From NCBI GenBank assembly GCA_025757745.1, contig CP107217.1, positions 1,922,001-1,986,000 of the forward strand: a stretch of DNA of 64,000 nt, in the 5' to 3' direction. Each line of letters begins with the position of its first letter. Positions within the stretch are counted from its first letter, which is position 1. Both the position numbers and the translations under genes were made by a program. The notes under the pieces were generated by a model. The model searched no databases. It was given only the letters and a program-made list of their open reading frames with translations, and was not told the DNA's origin. This stretch comes from Coriobacteriaceae bacterium (GTDB lineage Bacteria; Actinomycetota; Coriobacteriia; Coriobacteriales; Coriobacteriaceae). Of the stretch, positions 46,144 to 54,330 are shown in pieces.

Positions 46144-46291
46144 ACCGAGTCCTTTCTTGCAATTAGTCTACGGCATCTATAGTCGCAAGAAGACGAGTCG
46201 GCTACCATCGATATGGCTTACGCTTGCCTTACCGTTGTGTAAGGTACGGGTAGCTAGCCTGTCACGTGTTGATGTTGAGAGAGGACTCCTG

Positions 46292-47281
46292 TTGAAGACT
46301 GTTCATGTTGCCGCTGGGATCATTCGCAAGGAAGGATCCGACGAGCTACTGGCCGTGCAGCGCGGCTATGGCGACATGCAGGGACTTTGGGAGTTCCCAG
46401 GTGGCAAGCTCATGCGCGGCGAGACGCCCGAGGACGCCGTGCGCCGCGAGCTCATGGAAGAGCTGCAGGTGAAGGTCAACAACCTGCGCGATTTCTACAC
46501 CGTTGAGTATGACTACCCCGATTTTCATCTCTCCATGGAATGCTACTACTGCTCGCTCGCCGATGAATCCGCTGAGCCTCAGAAGCACGACCGTCAGCTC
46601 GATATCCGTTGGATTCCGCGCACCTCGCTTGCCACCGTTGAGTGGATGCCCGCCGACAAGGGGCTTATCGATGCCCTGATTGAGTTGAAGGAAGATCGGC
46701 TTAAGGTCAACAGCACTGCCAAAGATGCCGAGGCCGCCACGACCGAGGAGCCCGCCACCAAGCCCAAGCGAGCACCTAAGCGCCGCAGCAAAAAGCGTCC
46801 CAAGCCCGGTCTGCTCGACGGCATCGATACCTCGGACCTTTCCGCCGACGAGCGCGAACTGGTGCGCCGTCGCGCCGCCATCAAAAAGTCCATGAAGGGC
46901 AACAAGCGCGCCAACACCAAGCCCGAGCTGCTCGTTCGCCAGCGCCTGCGCGCCGCGGGCCTCACCGGCTATCGCCTGGAATGGAAGGTTCCCGGCAAGC
47001 CCGACATCGCCTTTCCTGGGCGCAAGATCGCCATCTTCGTCAACGGCTGCTTTTGGCATCGCTGCCCTAAGTGCAGCCCGAGCCAGCCCAAGCGCAACGT
47101 TGAGTTTTGGGAGGCAAAGTTCCGTCGCAACGTCGAGCGCGACCGTGCTGCTGTGACAGCACTCACTCAAATGGGCTGGACGCCCATAACCATCTGGGAA
47201 TGCGAGCTCAAAAAAGACCGCATCGACGCCACGATGGAAAAGGTCATCGAGCAGGTGCGAGCCGCAGAGCCGCAGCGCTAA
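46292..47281 (+). CDS. Nudix hydrolase fused to a Vsr-type mismatch endonuclease
   Basis: 329 aa from a TTG at 46292 (AGAGGA six bases upstream; no ATG gives the full Nudix domain). Residues 1-130: MutT-like Nudix fold with box GGKLMRGETPEDAVRRELME then EELQV. Residues 140-185: Lys/Arg/Ala/Pro linker. Residues 205-329: very-short-patch-repair endonuclease with RANTKPELLVRQRLRAAGL, PGKPDIAFPGRKIAIFVNGC, FWHRCPKCSPSQP, EFWEAKFRRNVERD and TIWECEL. MutT cleans 8-oxo-dGTP and Vsr nicks T:G mismatches from deaminated 5-methylcytosine; fusing them joins pool and mismatch protection. No cytosine methylase is in the window. Confidence 0.9.
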   Translation: MKTVHVAAGIIRKEGSDELLAVQRGYGDMQGLWEFPGGKLMRGETPEDAVRRELMEELQVKVNNLRDFYTVEYDYPDFHLSMECYYCSLADESAEPQKHDRQLDIRWIPRTSLATVEWMPADKGLIDALIELKEDRLKVNSTAKDAEAATTEEPATKPKRAPKRRSKKRPKPGLLDGIDTSDLSADERELVRRRAAIKKSMKGNKRANTKPELLVRQRLRAAGLTGYRLEWKVPGKPDIAFPGRKIAIFVNGCFWHRCPKCSPSQPKRNVEFWEAKFRRNVERDRAAVTALTQMGWTPITIWECELKKDRIDATMEKVIEQVRAAEPQR

Positions 47282-47335
47282 CAGCGAGCATTCACACGCT
47301 CCGCACGTCTGCGCCACATCCACGTCACAAACCTT

Positions 47336-47430
47336 AGAAAGCCCTTAAGCCCAAAACCTTTCAAGAGTGTTACTCGATACCTCTGACCTGCGGTTTCATC
47401 GTAACACCAAACCAGGTTAAGCCTTTCTTT
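47336..47430. repeat. CCGCAGG-type palindrome, shorter copy
   Basis: Imperfect arms AGAAAGCCCTTAAG / TTAAGCCTTTCTT, inner GTGTTAC / GTAACAC, and the core CTCTGACCTGCGGTTT (47381-47396) shared with 42944. Confidence 0.55.
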
Positions 47431-47534
47431 AGCGCTTCTTTGCAGCAGCCGCGGCATAATACTGCCAACGCACGGGACCTAGCAGCAAACCCCGTGCGCA
47501 ACCTTTTGGTGGATATCGAGGAGGCCGCATAAGC

Positions 47535-47744
47535 ATGCATTCTTCCAATGACGCAGCACAGCAGCCATCCCTAAATCATGCAGACCTTTTCTCCTTCCCC
47601 CCGACACAGAGAAACGGCCTCCTCGACTCCCCCACCACAAAAGCCAAACGCTCAACCGACCAAAGCCACAACTTGCGAGCATCGTTCGAAAAGCTCCAAG
47701 CATCCCTAGACAAGGCGTTCCCCGAACAGGCAAGAGCAATCTAA
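47535..47744 (+). CDS. Possible small protein of unknown function
   Basis: 69 aa, Asn/Gln/Ser/Pro-rich N-terminal half, amphipathic C terminus (LRASFEKLQASLDKAF). ATG preceded by GAGGAGG at ten bases, and a GC hairpin (GCACGGG/CCCGTGC, 47472-47495) upstream in a plausible leader. No family recognised and no membrane segment. The strong ribosome site is the main support; 25 bp before the AraC gene, so it could be a leader peptide or a regulator's partner. Confidence 0.45.
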   Translation: MHSSNDAAQQPSLNHADLFSFPPTQRNGLLDSPTTKAKRSTDQSHNLRASFEKLQASLDKAFPEQARAI

Positions 47745-47769
47745 GCCCATCGCGCTTTATACTGATGCC

Positions 47770-48708
47770 ATGCGAAACATGGATCACATAGAATTGCACC
47801 GCGGAGGACGCGAGGAAGCTTTTCCCGAGACCGCCGAAGACTGGCCCTATATTGCCGAACGCGCAGAATTCGCTCGCTATCCGGGCAATTCCATCCCCTG
47901 GCACTGGCATTCCGAAGTTGAGCTTTTCTACATGGAGCAGGGAGCGATTGACTATCGAACGCGCGCGGCTCATGAGCACGTACGCTTTGAGGAAGGGTCC
48001 GCCGGCTTTATCAACGGCGGCGTTTTGCACAGCACGCTGCAATCACCCAATTCGGCGCCAGCCATTCAAATGCTGCATATCTTTCAGCCGTCGATGCTCG
48101 GCGATCCCGCGGGACGTCTCCAAAAGCGCTACATCAACCCATTGCTTCAATGTCGAGGCGTCGATGTGCTCAAATGGTCGCCCACCAATCCCGACGATAT
48201 GCCCTTTATTGATTTGCTGAAGAGCTCCTTTAGCCACGACCTTCAACGGCCGCAGAACGAGATGGCGCTTCGAAATAGTTTGTCAGAGCTCTGGATTCAG
48301 ATTAACGCCAAGGCCGAACCGCTCTTTTCCTCCGACAACGCCTCTTGGATGACCAACCGCGACGTACAGTTCAAGGCAATCCTGGACTATATCCGCGCAA
48401 ACTATGCAGCCGCTATAGATGTGCCCCAGATGGCATCTGCAGCCGGCGTAAGCGAAAGAGAGTGTTACCGCATTATCGAAGCTTGCGCAGGAACGACCCC
48501 GGCGGCATATCTGCGTGCATACCGCGTAAACCGTGCTTGCGAACTTTTGGCACACACCACGCGAACGGTCCAGACAGTCGCGCGCCAATGCGGCTTTGCG
48601 ACAGCAAGCCATCTTGGCCAGGTATTTAAAGAACAAATGGGATGCACTCCTTCGAGCTATCGAGCAGCGAGGCAGAATCTCGATAGCACCAGGCAGAAAT
48701 CCCGCTAG
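47770..48708 (+). CDS. AraC-family regulator with cupin sensor domain
   Basis: 312 aa. N-terminal cupin with metal or sugar-binding pattern (IPWHWHSEVELFYMEQG). C-terminal pair of helix-turn-helix motifs: VPQMASAAGVSERECYRII and VARQCGFATASHLGQVFKEQ, ending GCTPSSYRAAR as in AraC/XylS proteins. The neighbouring HAD phosphatase 56 bp downstream may be its target. The inducer is unknown. No clear ribosome site before 47770. Confidence 0.88.
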   Translation: MRNMDHIELHRGGREEAFPETAEDWPYIAERAEFARYPGNSIPWHWHSEVELFYMEQGAIDYRTRAAHEHVRFEEGSAGFINGGVLHSTLQSPNSAPAIQMLHIFQPSMLGDPAGRLQKRYINPLLQCRGVDVLKWSPTNPDDMPFIDLLKSSFSHDLQRPQNEMALRNSLSELWIQINAKAEPLFSSDNASWMTNRDVQFKAILDYIRANYAAAIDVPQMASAAGVSERECYRIIEACAGTTPAAYLRAYRVNRACELLAHTTRTVQTVARQCGFATASHLGQVFKEQMGCTPSSYRAARQNLDSTRQKSR

Positions 48709-48764
48709 CCCTTCTTCTGCCACTGCATCAAACTTGCAGGCAAACAACAGAGAGGAGCAATCAT

Positions 48765-49388
48765 ATGAAGCACTTTGACCATATCGTATTTGACGTTGAT
48801 GGGACATTGGCAGATACAGAAGAAAGCGTTCTGTCATCGCTTGTCCAGATTGTCCAAGAAGAGACCAGCAAAACGCTCCCCCGACACGGGCTTGATTTTG
48901 CCCTCGGCATACCCGGCAAGGATGCCCTTGAGAAACTTGGGATCTACTCGCAGGCAACGTTGGATCGCTGGTGCCAAGTTGCCGCCAGCTTTAAAAGCAC
49001 CATCAGCGTGTTTCCAGGTTTGCTTGAAGTCATCGCAACACTCGCCGACAACGGCTGCAAACTTGGCATCGTCTCCTCACGTGCGCGCGACGAATACGCA
49101 GAAGAAATTGCACCCCTTGGCTTCGATAAGTATTTTGAGCACATCATCCTTGTCGAAGACACAACCGAACATAAACCCGCACCCGCTCCCATGCTCGAAT
49201 ATCTCCGGCGTACGGGCGCGAATCCTGGCAACGTCGTCTACGTTGGCGACACCGTCTACGACGAACAATGCGCAACTTCGGCAGGGGTCAGTTTTGCCAG
49301 AGCGGCATGGGGATCACACCAAGACATCCCAAATGCCACCTACAACCTCGAAACCCCCAACGACCTGTTAACCCTAACAACCAAATAA
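48765..49388 (+). CDS. HAD-superfamily phosphatase (phosphoglycolate/beta-phosphoglucomutase-like)
   Basis: 207 aa, RBS AGAGGAG before ATG. HAD motifs: I VFDVDGTLADT (nucleophile Asp), II LGIVSSRA (Ser/Arg), III lysine in EHKPAPAP, IV YVGDTVYD. A helical cap lies between I and II. Cytoplasmic sugar-phosphate phosphatase; the substrate cannot be assigned. Likely co-transcribed with the AraC gene. Confidence 0.88.
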   Translation: MKHFDHIVFDVDGTLADTEESVLSSLVQIVQEETSKTLPRHGLDFALGIPGKDALEKLGIYSQATLDRWCQVAASFKSTISVFPGLLEVIATLADNGCKLGIVSSRARDEYAEEIAPLGFDKYFEHIILVEDTTEHKPAPAPMLEYLRRTGANPGNVVYVGDTVYDEQCATSAGVSFARAAWGSHQDIPNATYNLETPNDLLTLTTK

Positions 49389-49451
49389 CCCACGCGTCCC
49401 ACCCTTTCAGTCCCAACGCCACAAGGGCGACGACCTCGAGTAGGTCAACCT

Positions 49452-49576
49452 GGGAGGGACGAGGGCTTAGTTCCCCAATCTTTCCGCAGGGGGCAAAAAG
49501 CCTCGCCGCACGAAGTGCGCAGCGAGGCTTTTTGCATGCCCGAGGACGATTGGGGAACTAAGCCCTCGTCCCTCCC
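49452..49576. repeat. P-family palindrome E
   Basis: 29-bp perfect arms (49452-49480 and 49548-49576) with core ATCTTTCCGCAGG and CATGCCCGAGGACG. The inner stem AAAAAGCCTCGC/GCGAGGCTTTTT (49496-49534) is a good bidirectional terminator between convergent HAD and aldolase genes. Confidence 0.9.
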
Positions 49577-49609
49577 CGGGATATGTAGCGAGTCAGAGTA
49601 CCCTTGCTG

Positions 49610-50467
49610 TTACTCTGCTTTGCCCACAGAGTTGAGGTTGGTCATGCGGATCTTAACCAGCTCGGTAATCTCACGCATGCCCTCCTTGGCCGGCTTCTTG
49701 GGGTCGAAGCAGGCGGGGTTCTCGGCCATGTAGGCCATGAAGCCCTTGGTGTAGGCCTGACGCAGCTCAGTGGCGTAGTTGACCTTGCAGATGCCGTTCT
49801 TCACGGCCTCGGCGACCTGCTCATCGGGCACACCGGAAGTGCCGTGCAGAACCAGCGGCACGTCGACGGCGTCGCGGATGGCCTTGACCACGGACTGCTC
49901 GATGTGAGGATCGCTCGTGTACACGCCGTGGCTGGTGCCAACGCCAATGGCCAGCGAGGTGCAGCCGGTGCGCTCGACGAACTCCTTGGCCTCGGCCGGA
50001 TCGGTGTAGGGGCTCTCGCCCTCAACCGCGGGACCGTCGTCCTCCTTGCCGCCAACCTTGCCAAGCTCGGCCTCGACGGGCACACCCATGGCGCGGCCAG
50101 CGTCGGCGACGGACTTGGTCAGGGCGATGTTGTCCTCGAAGGACTCGTGCGAACCGTCGATCATGACAGAGGTGTAGCCAGTGCGGAAAGCCTGCATGCA
50201 GCGGTCATAGCCATCGCCATGATCGAGGTGCAGGGCGACGGGCACGGAAGCGCGCTCGGCGGCAGCCTTGACCATGCCGTAGAAGTAGTCCAGACCAGCG
50301 GTCTTGATGGTGCCCGGGGTGGTCTGCATGATGACGGGGGACTTGGTCTCCTCGGCAGCGGCCAGAACGGCCATAACAAACTCGAGGTTCTCGACGTTGA
50401 ACGCGCCAACGGCGTAATGGCCGGCCTGAGCGTCCTTGAGCATCTTTTCGGTGGTAACAAGTGCCAT
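49610..50467 (-). CDS. fba: Class II ketose-bisphosphate aldolase (fructose- or tagatose-type)
   Basis: 285 aa from the ATG at 50467 (GAGAGGAG nine bases upstream). Zn-dependent: His ligands in ALHLDHGDGYD and in LVLHGTSG; EAELGKVGGKEDD loop; C-terminal KVNYATELRQAY, which is closer to GatY/KbaY (tagatose-bisphosphate) than to many fructose enzymes. The lacABC tagatose genes lie 9-11 kb away without an aldolase of their own, so this one may serve both sugars. It is divergent from the DeoR regulator. Confidence 0.88.
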   Translation of the reverse strand: MALVTTEKMLKDAQAGHYAVGAFNVENLEFVMAVLAAAEETKSPVIMQTTPGTIKTAGLDYFYGMVKAAAERASVPVALHLDHGDGYDRCMQAFRTGYTSVMIDGSHESFEDNIALTKSVADAGRAMGVPVEAELGKVGGKEDDGPAVEGESPYTDPAEAKEFVERTGCTSLAIGVGTSHGVYTSDPHIEQSVVKAIRDAVDVPLVLHGTSGVPDEQVAEAVKNGICKVNYATELRQAYTKGFMAYMAENPACFDPKKPAKEGMREITELVKIRMTNLNSVGKAE

Positions 50468-50688
50468 GAGCGTTTGCTCCTCTCCCTCGCCCGCATCTGG
50501 ACATCGGGCGTACGTGTCCGCAAGGCGTTTTACCTTGCGTTTTGCTGCGTCCATTGTATGAAATTCAGCGGCTTTGCATGTGCGAGATATTGAGCCCATG
50601 CAGGTCAATACAGTCGTTTTTGAAAAGTAAACGGAAGGAATTGGAGCCGAGTGGGCGTATTCGATATTGAATTTTGGGCGTTCAGCGT

Positions 50689-50758
50689 CTTTCTTTTATA
50701 GAAAAGATAAGTAATCGAAAGGCGTTTTCTTACTCAAAAAGAAAATGAACGAAAATAG
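50689..50758. promoter_or_regulatory. AT-rich iterated sites between fba and the DeoR gene
   Basis: The 334-bp divergent gap contains CTTTTATAGAAAAG, TTTTCTTACTCAAAAAGAAAA and two GAAAATGAACGAAAAT-type copies, a spaced series of GAAAA half-sites in both orientations. This suits cooperative binding by a DeoR-type repressor. Confidence 0.5.
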
Positions 50759-50801
50759 AGTCAACACAATTCCTGCAAATTTAGCCGAGAATGGAGCAAG
50801 C

Positions 50802-51605
50802 ATGGCCCAAGCCACCAACCGTGCCTTTGCCGACGAACGCCGTACCGCCATTATGGAAATGCTCGATCATAATGCCTCGGTGCAGGTAGCAGAAATCGCC
50901 CAGACCTTTGGCGTGTCCTCCGTCACCGCCCGCGCCGACCTGGACGCGCTCGCCGAAGCAGGCAAGCTGCGCCGCACGCACGGCGGTGCCGTATCACTCC
51001 ACAAACGTCTGACCGTCTCCACGCAGGATCGCCGCATCAATGTCAACGTCGCCGCCAAGCAGGCCATCGCGCAAAGCGCCATCGAGCTCGTCAATGACGG
51101 CGACACGCTGCTCGTCGACTCGGGCACCACGGCGCTCGAGTTCGTCCAGCTCCTCGATCAGCGCGACGGTATCACCGTCATCACGGCCGACATTACCATT
51201 GCCGATTACATCGACGAGAGCATGCCCTCAGTCGATGTCGTCATGCTGGGCGGGGCGCTGCGCAAAGGCCATCGTTATTTGTACGGACCGCTCACTATGC
51301 AGGCGCTCCAAATGGTCCATGCCGATCTGGCCGTCATGTGCCCCGGCGCCTTTGTCCCCAGCTGCGGCTTTACGACCGACTTTCCCCAGATGGCCGAGAC
51401 CAAAACGGCTATGATCACCGCGGCCCATCAAAGCGTCGCCCTCATGGACGCCAGCAAGGTTAACGGACGCGGCATGTACCGCTTTGCCGAGCTTGCCGAT
51501 GTCGACTCCATCGTGATGGACCGTGACCCCGACCATGCCGTCGCCACCTCGATCGCCGAGGCCACTGACAGCTCACGTCCAGCCCTCGTCATCGCCGGCG
51601 CTTAA
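50802..51605 (+). CDS. DeoR-family regulator
   Basis: 267 aa from the ATG at 50802 (GGAG five bases upstream; an ATG at 50745 lacks a site). N-terminal DeoR helix-turn-helix (VAEIAQTFGVSSVTARADLD with RRTHGGAV); the C-terminal sugar-phosphate-binding domain has VDSGTTALEF and MLGGALRKGH. Likely senses a phosphosugar and controls the divergent aldolase gene, perhaps the lacABC genes as well. Confidence 0.9.
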   Translation: MAQATNRAFADERRTAIMEMLDHNASVQVAEIAQTFGVSSVTARADLDALAEAGKLRRTHGGAVSLHKRLTVSTQDRRINVNVAAKQAIAQSAIELVNDGDTLLVDSGTTALEFVQLLDQRDGITVITADITIADYIDESMPSVDVVMLGGALRKGHRYLYGPLTMQALQMVHADLAVMCPGAFVPSCGFTTDFPQMAETKTAMITAAHQSVALMDASKVNGRGMYRFAELADVDSIVMDRDPDHAVATSIAEATDSSRPALVIAGA

Positions 51606-51607
51606 AC

Positions 51608-51648
51608 AAAAACCACCACAAAGGTGCCTGTCCCCTTCGTGGTGGTTT
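51608..51648. terminator. Bidirectional terminator between deoR and the flavodiiron gene
   Basis: AAACCACCAC pairs with GTGGTGGTTT, with AAAGG/CCTTC extending the stem. Convergent genes on both sides. Confidence 0.75.
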
Positions 51649-51670
51649 GAGCGTTAAAAGCGATATATCG

Positions 51671-52831
51671 CTACTTGGACAGCTCGTCGGCGAGGGCCTC
51701 GATTTGGGCGCGCGAGGCGTCGTTGAGCGAGCCCAGCACAGTCACCTTGTTCTGCGTCAGGGTGATGTCCTTCATGCCCTCGAGCTCCTTGGTCATAACC
51801 TTGGCAGCTGCGGGCGCCCAGGAACCGGACTCGACAAGCGCCACGGTGCGGTTCTGGTAGGCATGCTCGGCGAGCGTGTGGATAAAGGTGCTCATGCACG
51901 GGAAGATCTCGCCCTGATAGGTAATGGAGGCGAGCACCAGACGGTCGTAGCGGAACGCATCCTCAACGGCCTCGGCCATGTCGTCGCGAGCCAGGTCAAA
52001 GACGGAGACCTTCTGGCCGCGAGCCTCGAGCGCAGATGCGAGCTCCTCGACGGCAGCCTTCAGATGGCCATACACGCTCGCATAGGCAATCGTGATACCC
52101 TCGTCCTCGGGCTGATAGCTCGACCAGGTGTTATAGGTGTCGAGGTAGTAGCCCAGGTTCTCGGTCAGCACGGGGCCGTGGAGCGGGCAGATGATCTGGA
52201 TGTCCAGATCGGCGGCCTTCTTGAGCACAGCCTGCACGAACTTGCCGAACTTGCCGACGATGCCAAAGTAGTAGCGGCGAGCCTCGCAAGCCCACCCTTC
52301 CGGATCTTCGATGTCGTTGGCGCCGAACTTGCCAAAGCCGTCGGCACTAAAGAGCACCTTGTCGGTGGCCTCGTAGGAGAAGAGTACCTCGGGCCAGTGA
52401 ACGTTGGGGGCGCCGACAAAGGTCAGGCTGTGGCCGCCCAGGTCGAGCACGTCGCCCTCTTTGACGACCATCTTGCGCTCGGGGTAGTCGGTGCCAAAGT
52501 AGTTGACCATCATGCGGAAGGCGCCCATGCTAGCCACAATCTGTGCCTGGGGATAGCGCTCCATAAAGGCGGCGATGCCAGCAGAGTGATCGGGCTCCAT
52601 GTGATGGACGACCAGGTAGTCGGGCGTACGGCCATCGAGCACGGCCTCGAGGTTGCCGAGCCACTCGTCGACAAAGCCGCCATCGACCGAATCGGCGACG
52701 GCAATCTTCTCGCCCAAGATAACGTAGCTGTTGTATGCCATACCATTCTCGGACACGTCGTACTGGCCCTCGAACAGGTCAATGTCGTGATCGTCGACGC
52801 CAATGTAGCGGATATCCTTGGTGATCTCCAT
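51671..52831 (-). CDS. Flavodiiron protein (FprA-type oxygen/NO reductase)
   Basis: 386 aa from the ATG at 52831 (AGGAGG upstream). The beta-lactamase-like domain carries the diiron ligands in VVHHMEPDHSAG, and later His residues in APNVHWPEVLF and CPLHGPVL; the C-terminal flavodoxin domain (AYASVYGHLKAAVEELA) binds FMN. Reduces O2 to water or NO to N2O in anaerobes, which would protect the glycyl-radical PFL and radical-SAM enzymes. No rubredoxin is fused or adjacent. Confidence 0.92.
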   Translation of the reverse strand: MEITKDIRYIGVDDHDIDLFEGQYDVSENGMAYNSYVILGEKIAVADSVDGGFVDEWLGNLEAVLDGRTPDYLVVHHMEPDHSAGIAAFMERYPQAQIVASMGAFRMMVNYFGTDYPERKMVVKEGDVLDLGGHSLTFVGAPNVHWPEVLFSYEATDKVLFSADGFGKFGANDIEDPEGWACEARRYYFGIVGKFGKFVQAVLKKAADLDIQIICPLHGPVLTENLGYYLDTYNTWSSYQPEDEGITIAYASVYGHLKAAVEELASALEARGQKVSVFDLARDDMAEAVEDAFRYDRLVLASITYQGEIFPCMSTFIHTLAEHAYQNRTVALVESGSWAPAAAKVMTKELEGMKDITLTQNKVTVLGSLNDASRAQIEALADELSK

Positions 52832-52960
52832 CAGGCAAAGCCTCCTAGATAGACAAAAGAACCCGTCTATCATAACACTCGCCTTTAGAGCCACAGCTAT
52901 CTACCGGCATCCTTATCGATTGTTATTGATGCGGAATATACCGCTTTTGACCTGCAAAAA

Positions 52961-53992
52961 CTATGCGCGAGGCTCTGCCGTGCTATGTCGAACGATGAGC
53001 TGACCGGGGATGCGAATGGCGACGGTTTTGTCCGTTGCCCCCGCCTTGGGAACCGCGTGCTCGAATACCTCGCGCCCACGCTGATGCAAATCGAATCGAA
53101 CGGTCGTGAGCTCGTTATGCGCGACAAAGTCGTCGAGCGAGTCATCGACGCCCACCACGCTCACGTCCTCGGGCACGCGCAAGCCGCTATCGCGCAGCGC
53201 TGCAATGGCGCCATTTGCCATCTGATCGTTTGCCGCATAGATCGCCGTCATGGTGCGATCGTGCTCGGCCAGGTACCTACCGGCCTCGTAACCGCTGTTG
53301 GCAGACCAGTCGCCCTCAAGCGGCTCTACCGGCTCGATGTGCTTACGCTCGAGCGCATCCTGCCAACCGGCGCGACGGAACTGCTCGTCGACCGAAAAGG
53401 ACGGGCCGCCGATATAACGAATCTGCTCGTGTCCCAGCTCAAACAGATGATCCATGAGCAACAGCGAGCAGCCGTAATGATCGGAGTCAACCGTAGTCAC
53501 CCGCGGGTGCGCATACATGGTAACGATGACCGTGCCAATACCCGGCAACGGATCGAACGTCTCAAAATCGGGAGCCATACGGCTCATGCCGATAATGATG
53601 CCGTCCACGGGCAGCGCGGCCATACGACGTGTTGCCTCGGCAAGAGAGAATTCCTCGGTCTTGGACATCTCGACCAGTGTGATGGCGCAATTATGCTCGC
53701 GAGCAGCGCTGGCGATGCCGTCGATCATTGAGAGGTTGCCAAACTTGGTGACATCGTTGACGCACAGGCCGACCGAATGGTAACGGCCGTCACGCAACGA
53801 ACGGCCGGCATAGCTCGGACGGAAGCCGAGCTCTTGCATAGCGGCTTGCACGCGCTGGCGCGTCTGTTCGTTAACGTTGGGCAATCCGTTGGCAACGCGC
53901 GAAACCGTCTGTTGCGAAACACCGGCAGCGCGGGCAACGTCGGCCATGGATACCGGACGCGTACCCGTATCGTTGGAAGGGCGCCTTGCCAC
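52961..53992 (-). CDS. galR: LacI-family regulator of the galactose genes
   Basis: 343 aa from a GTG at 53992 (GAAGGTG upstream). Helix-turn-helix MADVARAAGVSQQTVSRVAN with hinge AGRSLRDGR, then a sugar-binding domain (IYAANDQMANGAIAAL, VVGVDDSLDDF). Divergent from galK-galT with three near-identical operator-like sites between. Name given by position and family only. Confidence 0.85.
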   Translation of the reverse strand: MARRPSNDTGTRPVSMADVARAAGVSQQTVSRVANGLPNVNEQTRQRVQAAMQELGFRPSYAGRSLRDGRYHSVGLCVNDVTKFGNLSMIDGIASAAREHNCAITLVEMSKTEEFSLAEATRRMAALPVDGIIIGMSRMAPDFETFDPLPGIGTVIVTMYAHPRVTTVDSDHYGCSLLLMDHLFELGHEQIRYIGGPSFSVDEQFRRAGWQDALERKHIEPVEPLEGDWSANSGYEAGRYLAEHDRTMTAIYAANDQMANGAIAALRDSGLRVPEDVSVVGVDDSLDDFVAHNELTTVRFDLHQRGREVFEHAVPKAGATDKTVAIRIPGQLIVRHSTAEPRA

Positions 53993-54084
53993 AAAATCAC
54001 CTTCGCTCTCGCAGGATCTGAATAGTGCGAATGTCGGCCCGGGCAGAAACACACCCCGCGCCGAAGTCCGCTATCGTCGGACGC

Positions 54085-54100
54085 ATGTTAACGTACTCTA
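54085..54100 (+). promoter_or_regulatory. galR-galK operator site 1
   Basis: ATGTTAACGTACTCTA, sharing GTTAACGTACTC with sites 2 and 3. Nearest to the galR start. Confidence 0.6.
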
Positions 54101-54205
54101 CTTTTTCTATCAGCGGTTCTTTTGCTCCATATGTCCATACGGCCACACCGTTCACGGCCGAAAATCTACCGATTACCAGATTCTCAAAAATAGATATGCG
54201 TTGTG

Positions 54206-54224
54206 TTATGAGTACGTTAACATA
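54206..54224 (-). promoter_or_regulatory. galR-galK operator site 2
   Basis: Minus strand TATGTTAACGTACTCATAA; longest match to site 3 but in opposite orientation. Confidence 0.65.
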
Positions 54225-54271
54225 CCCTTTAACGTGCGGCGCCGCGAACGTCTGGTTTGTGGTGCTCAATA

Positions 54272-54289
54272 TTGTTAACGTACTCATAA
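54272..54289 (+). promoter_or_regulatory. galR-galK operator site 3
   Basis: TTGTTAACGTACTCATAA, 42 bp before the galK start, likely over the promoter. The 338-bp divergent gap holds no other gene. Confidence 0.65.
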
Positions 54290-54330
54290 TGACACGGACC
54301 AGTCCCTCCGGCGTCAAGGAAAGGACCCGT

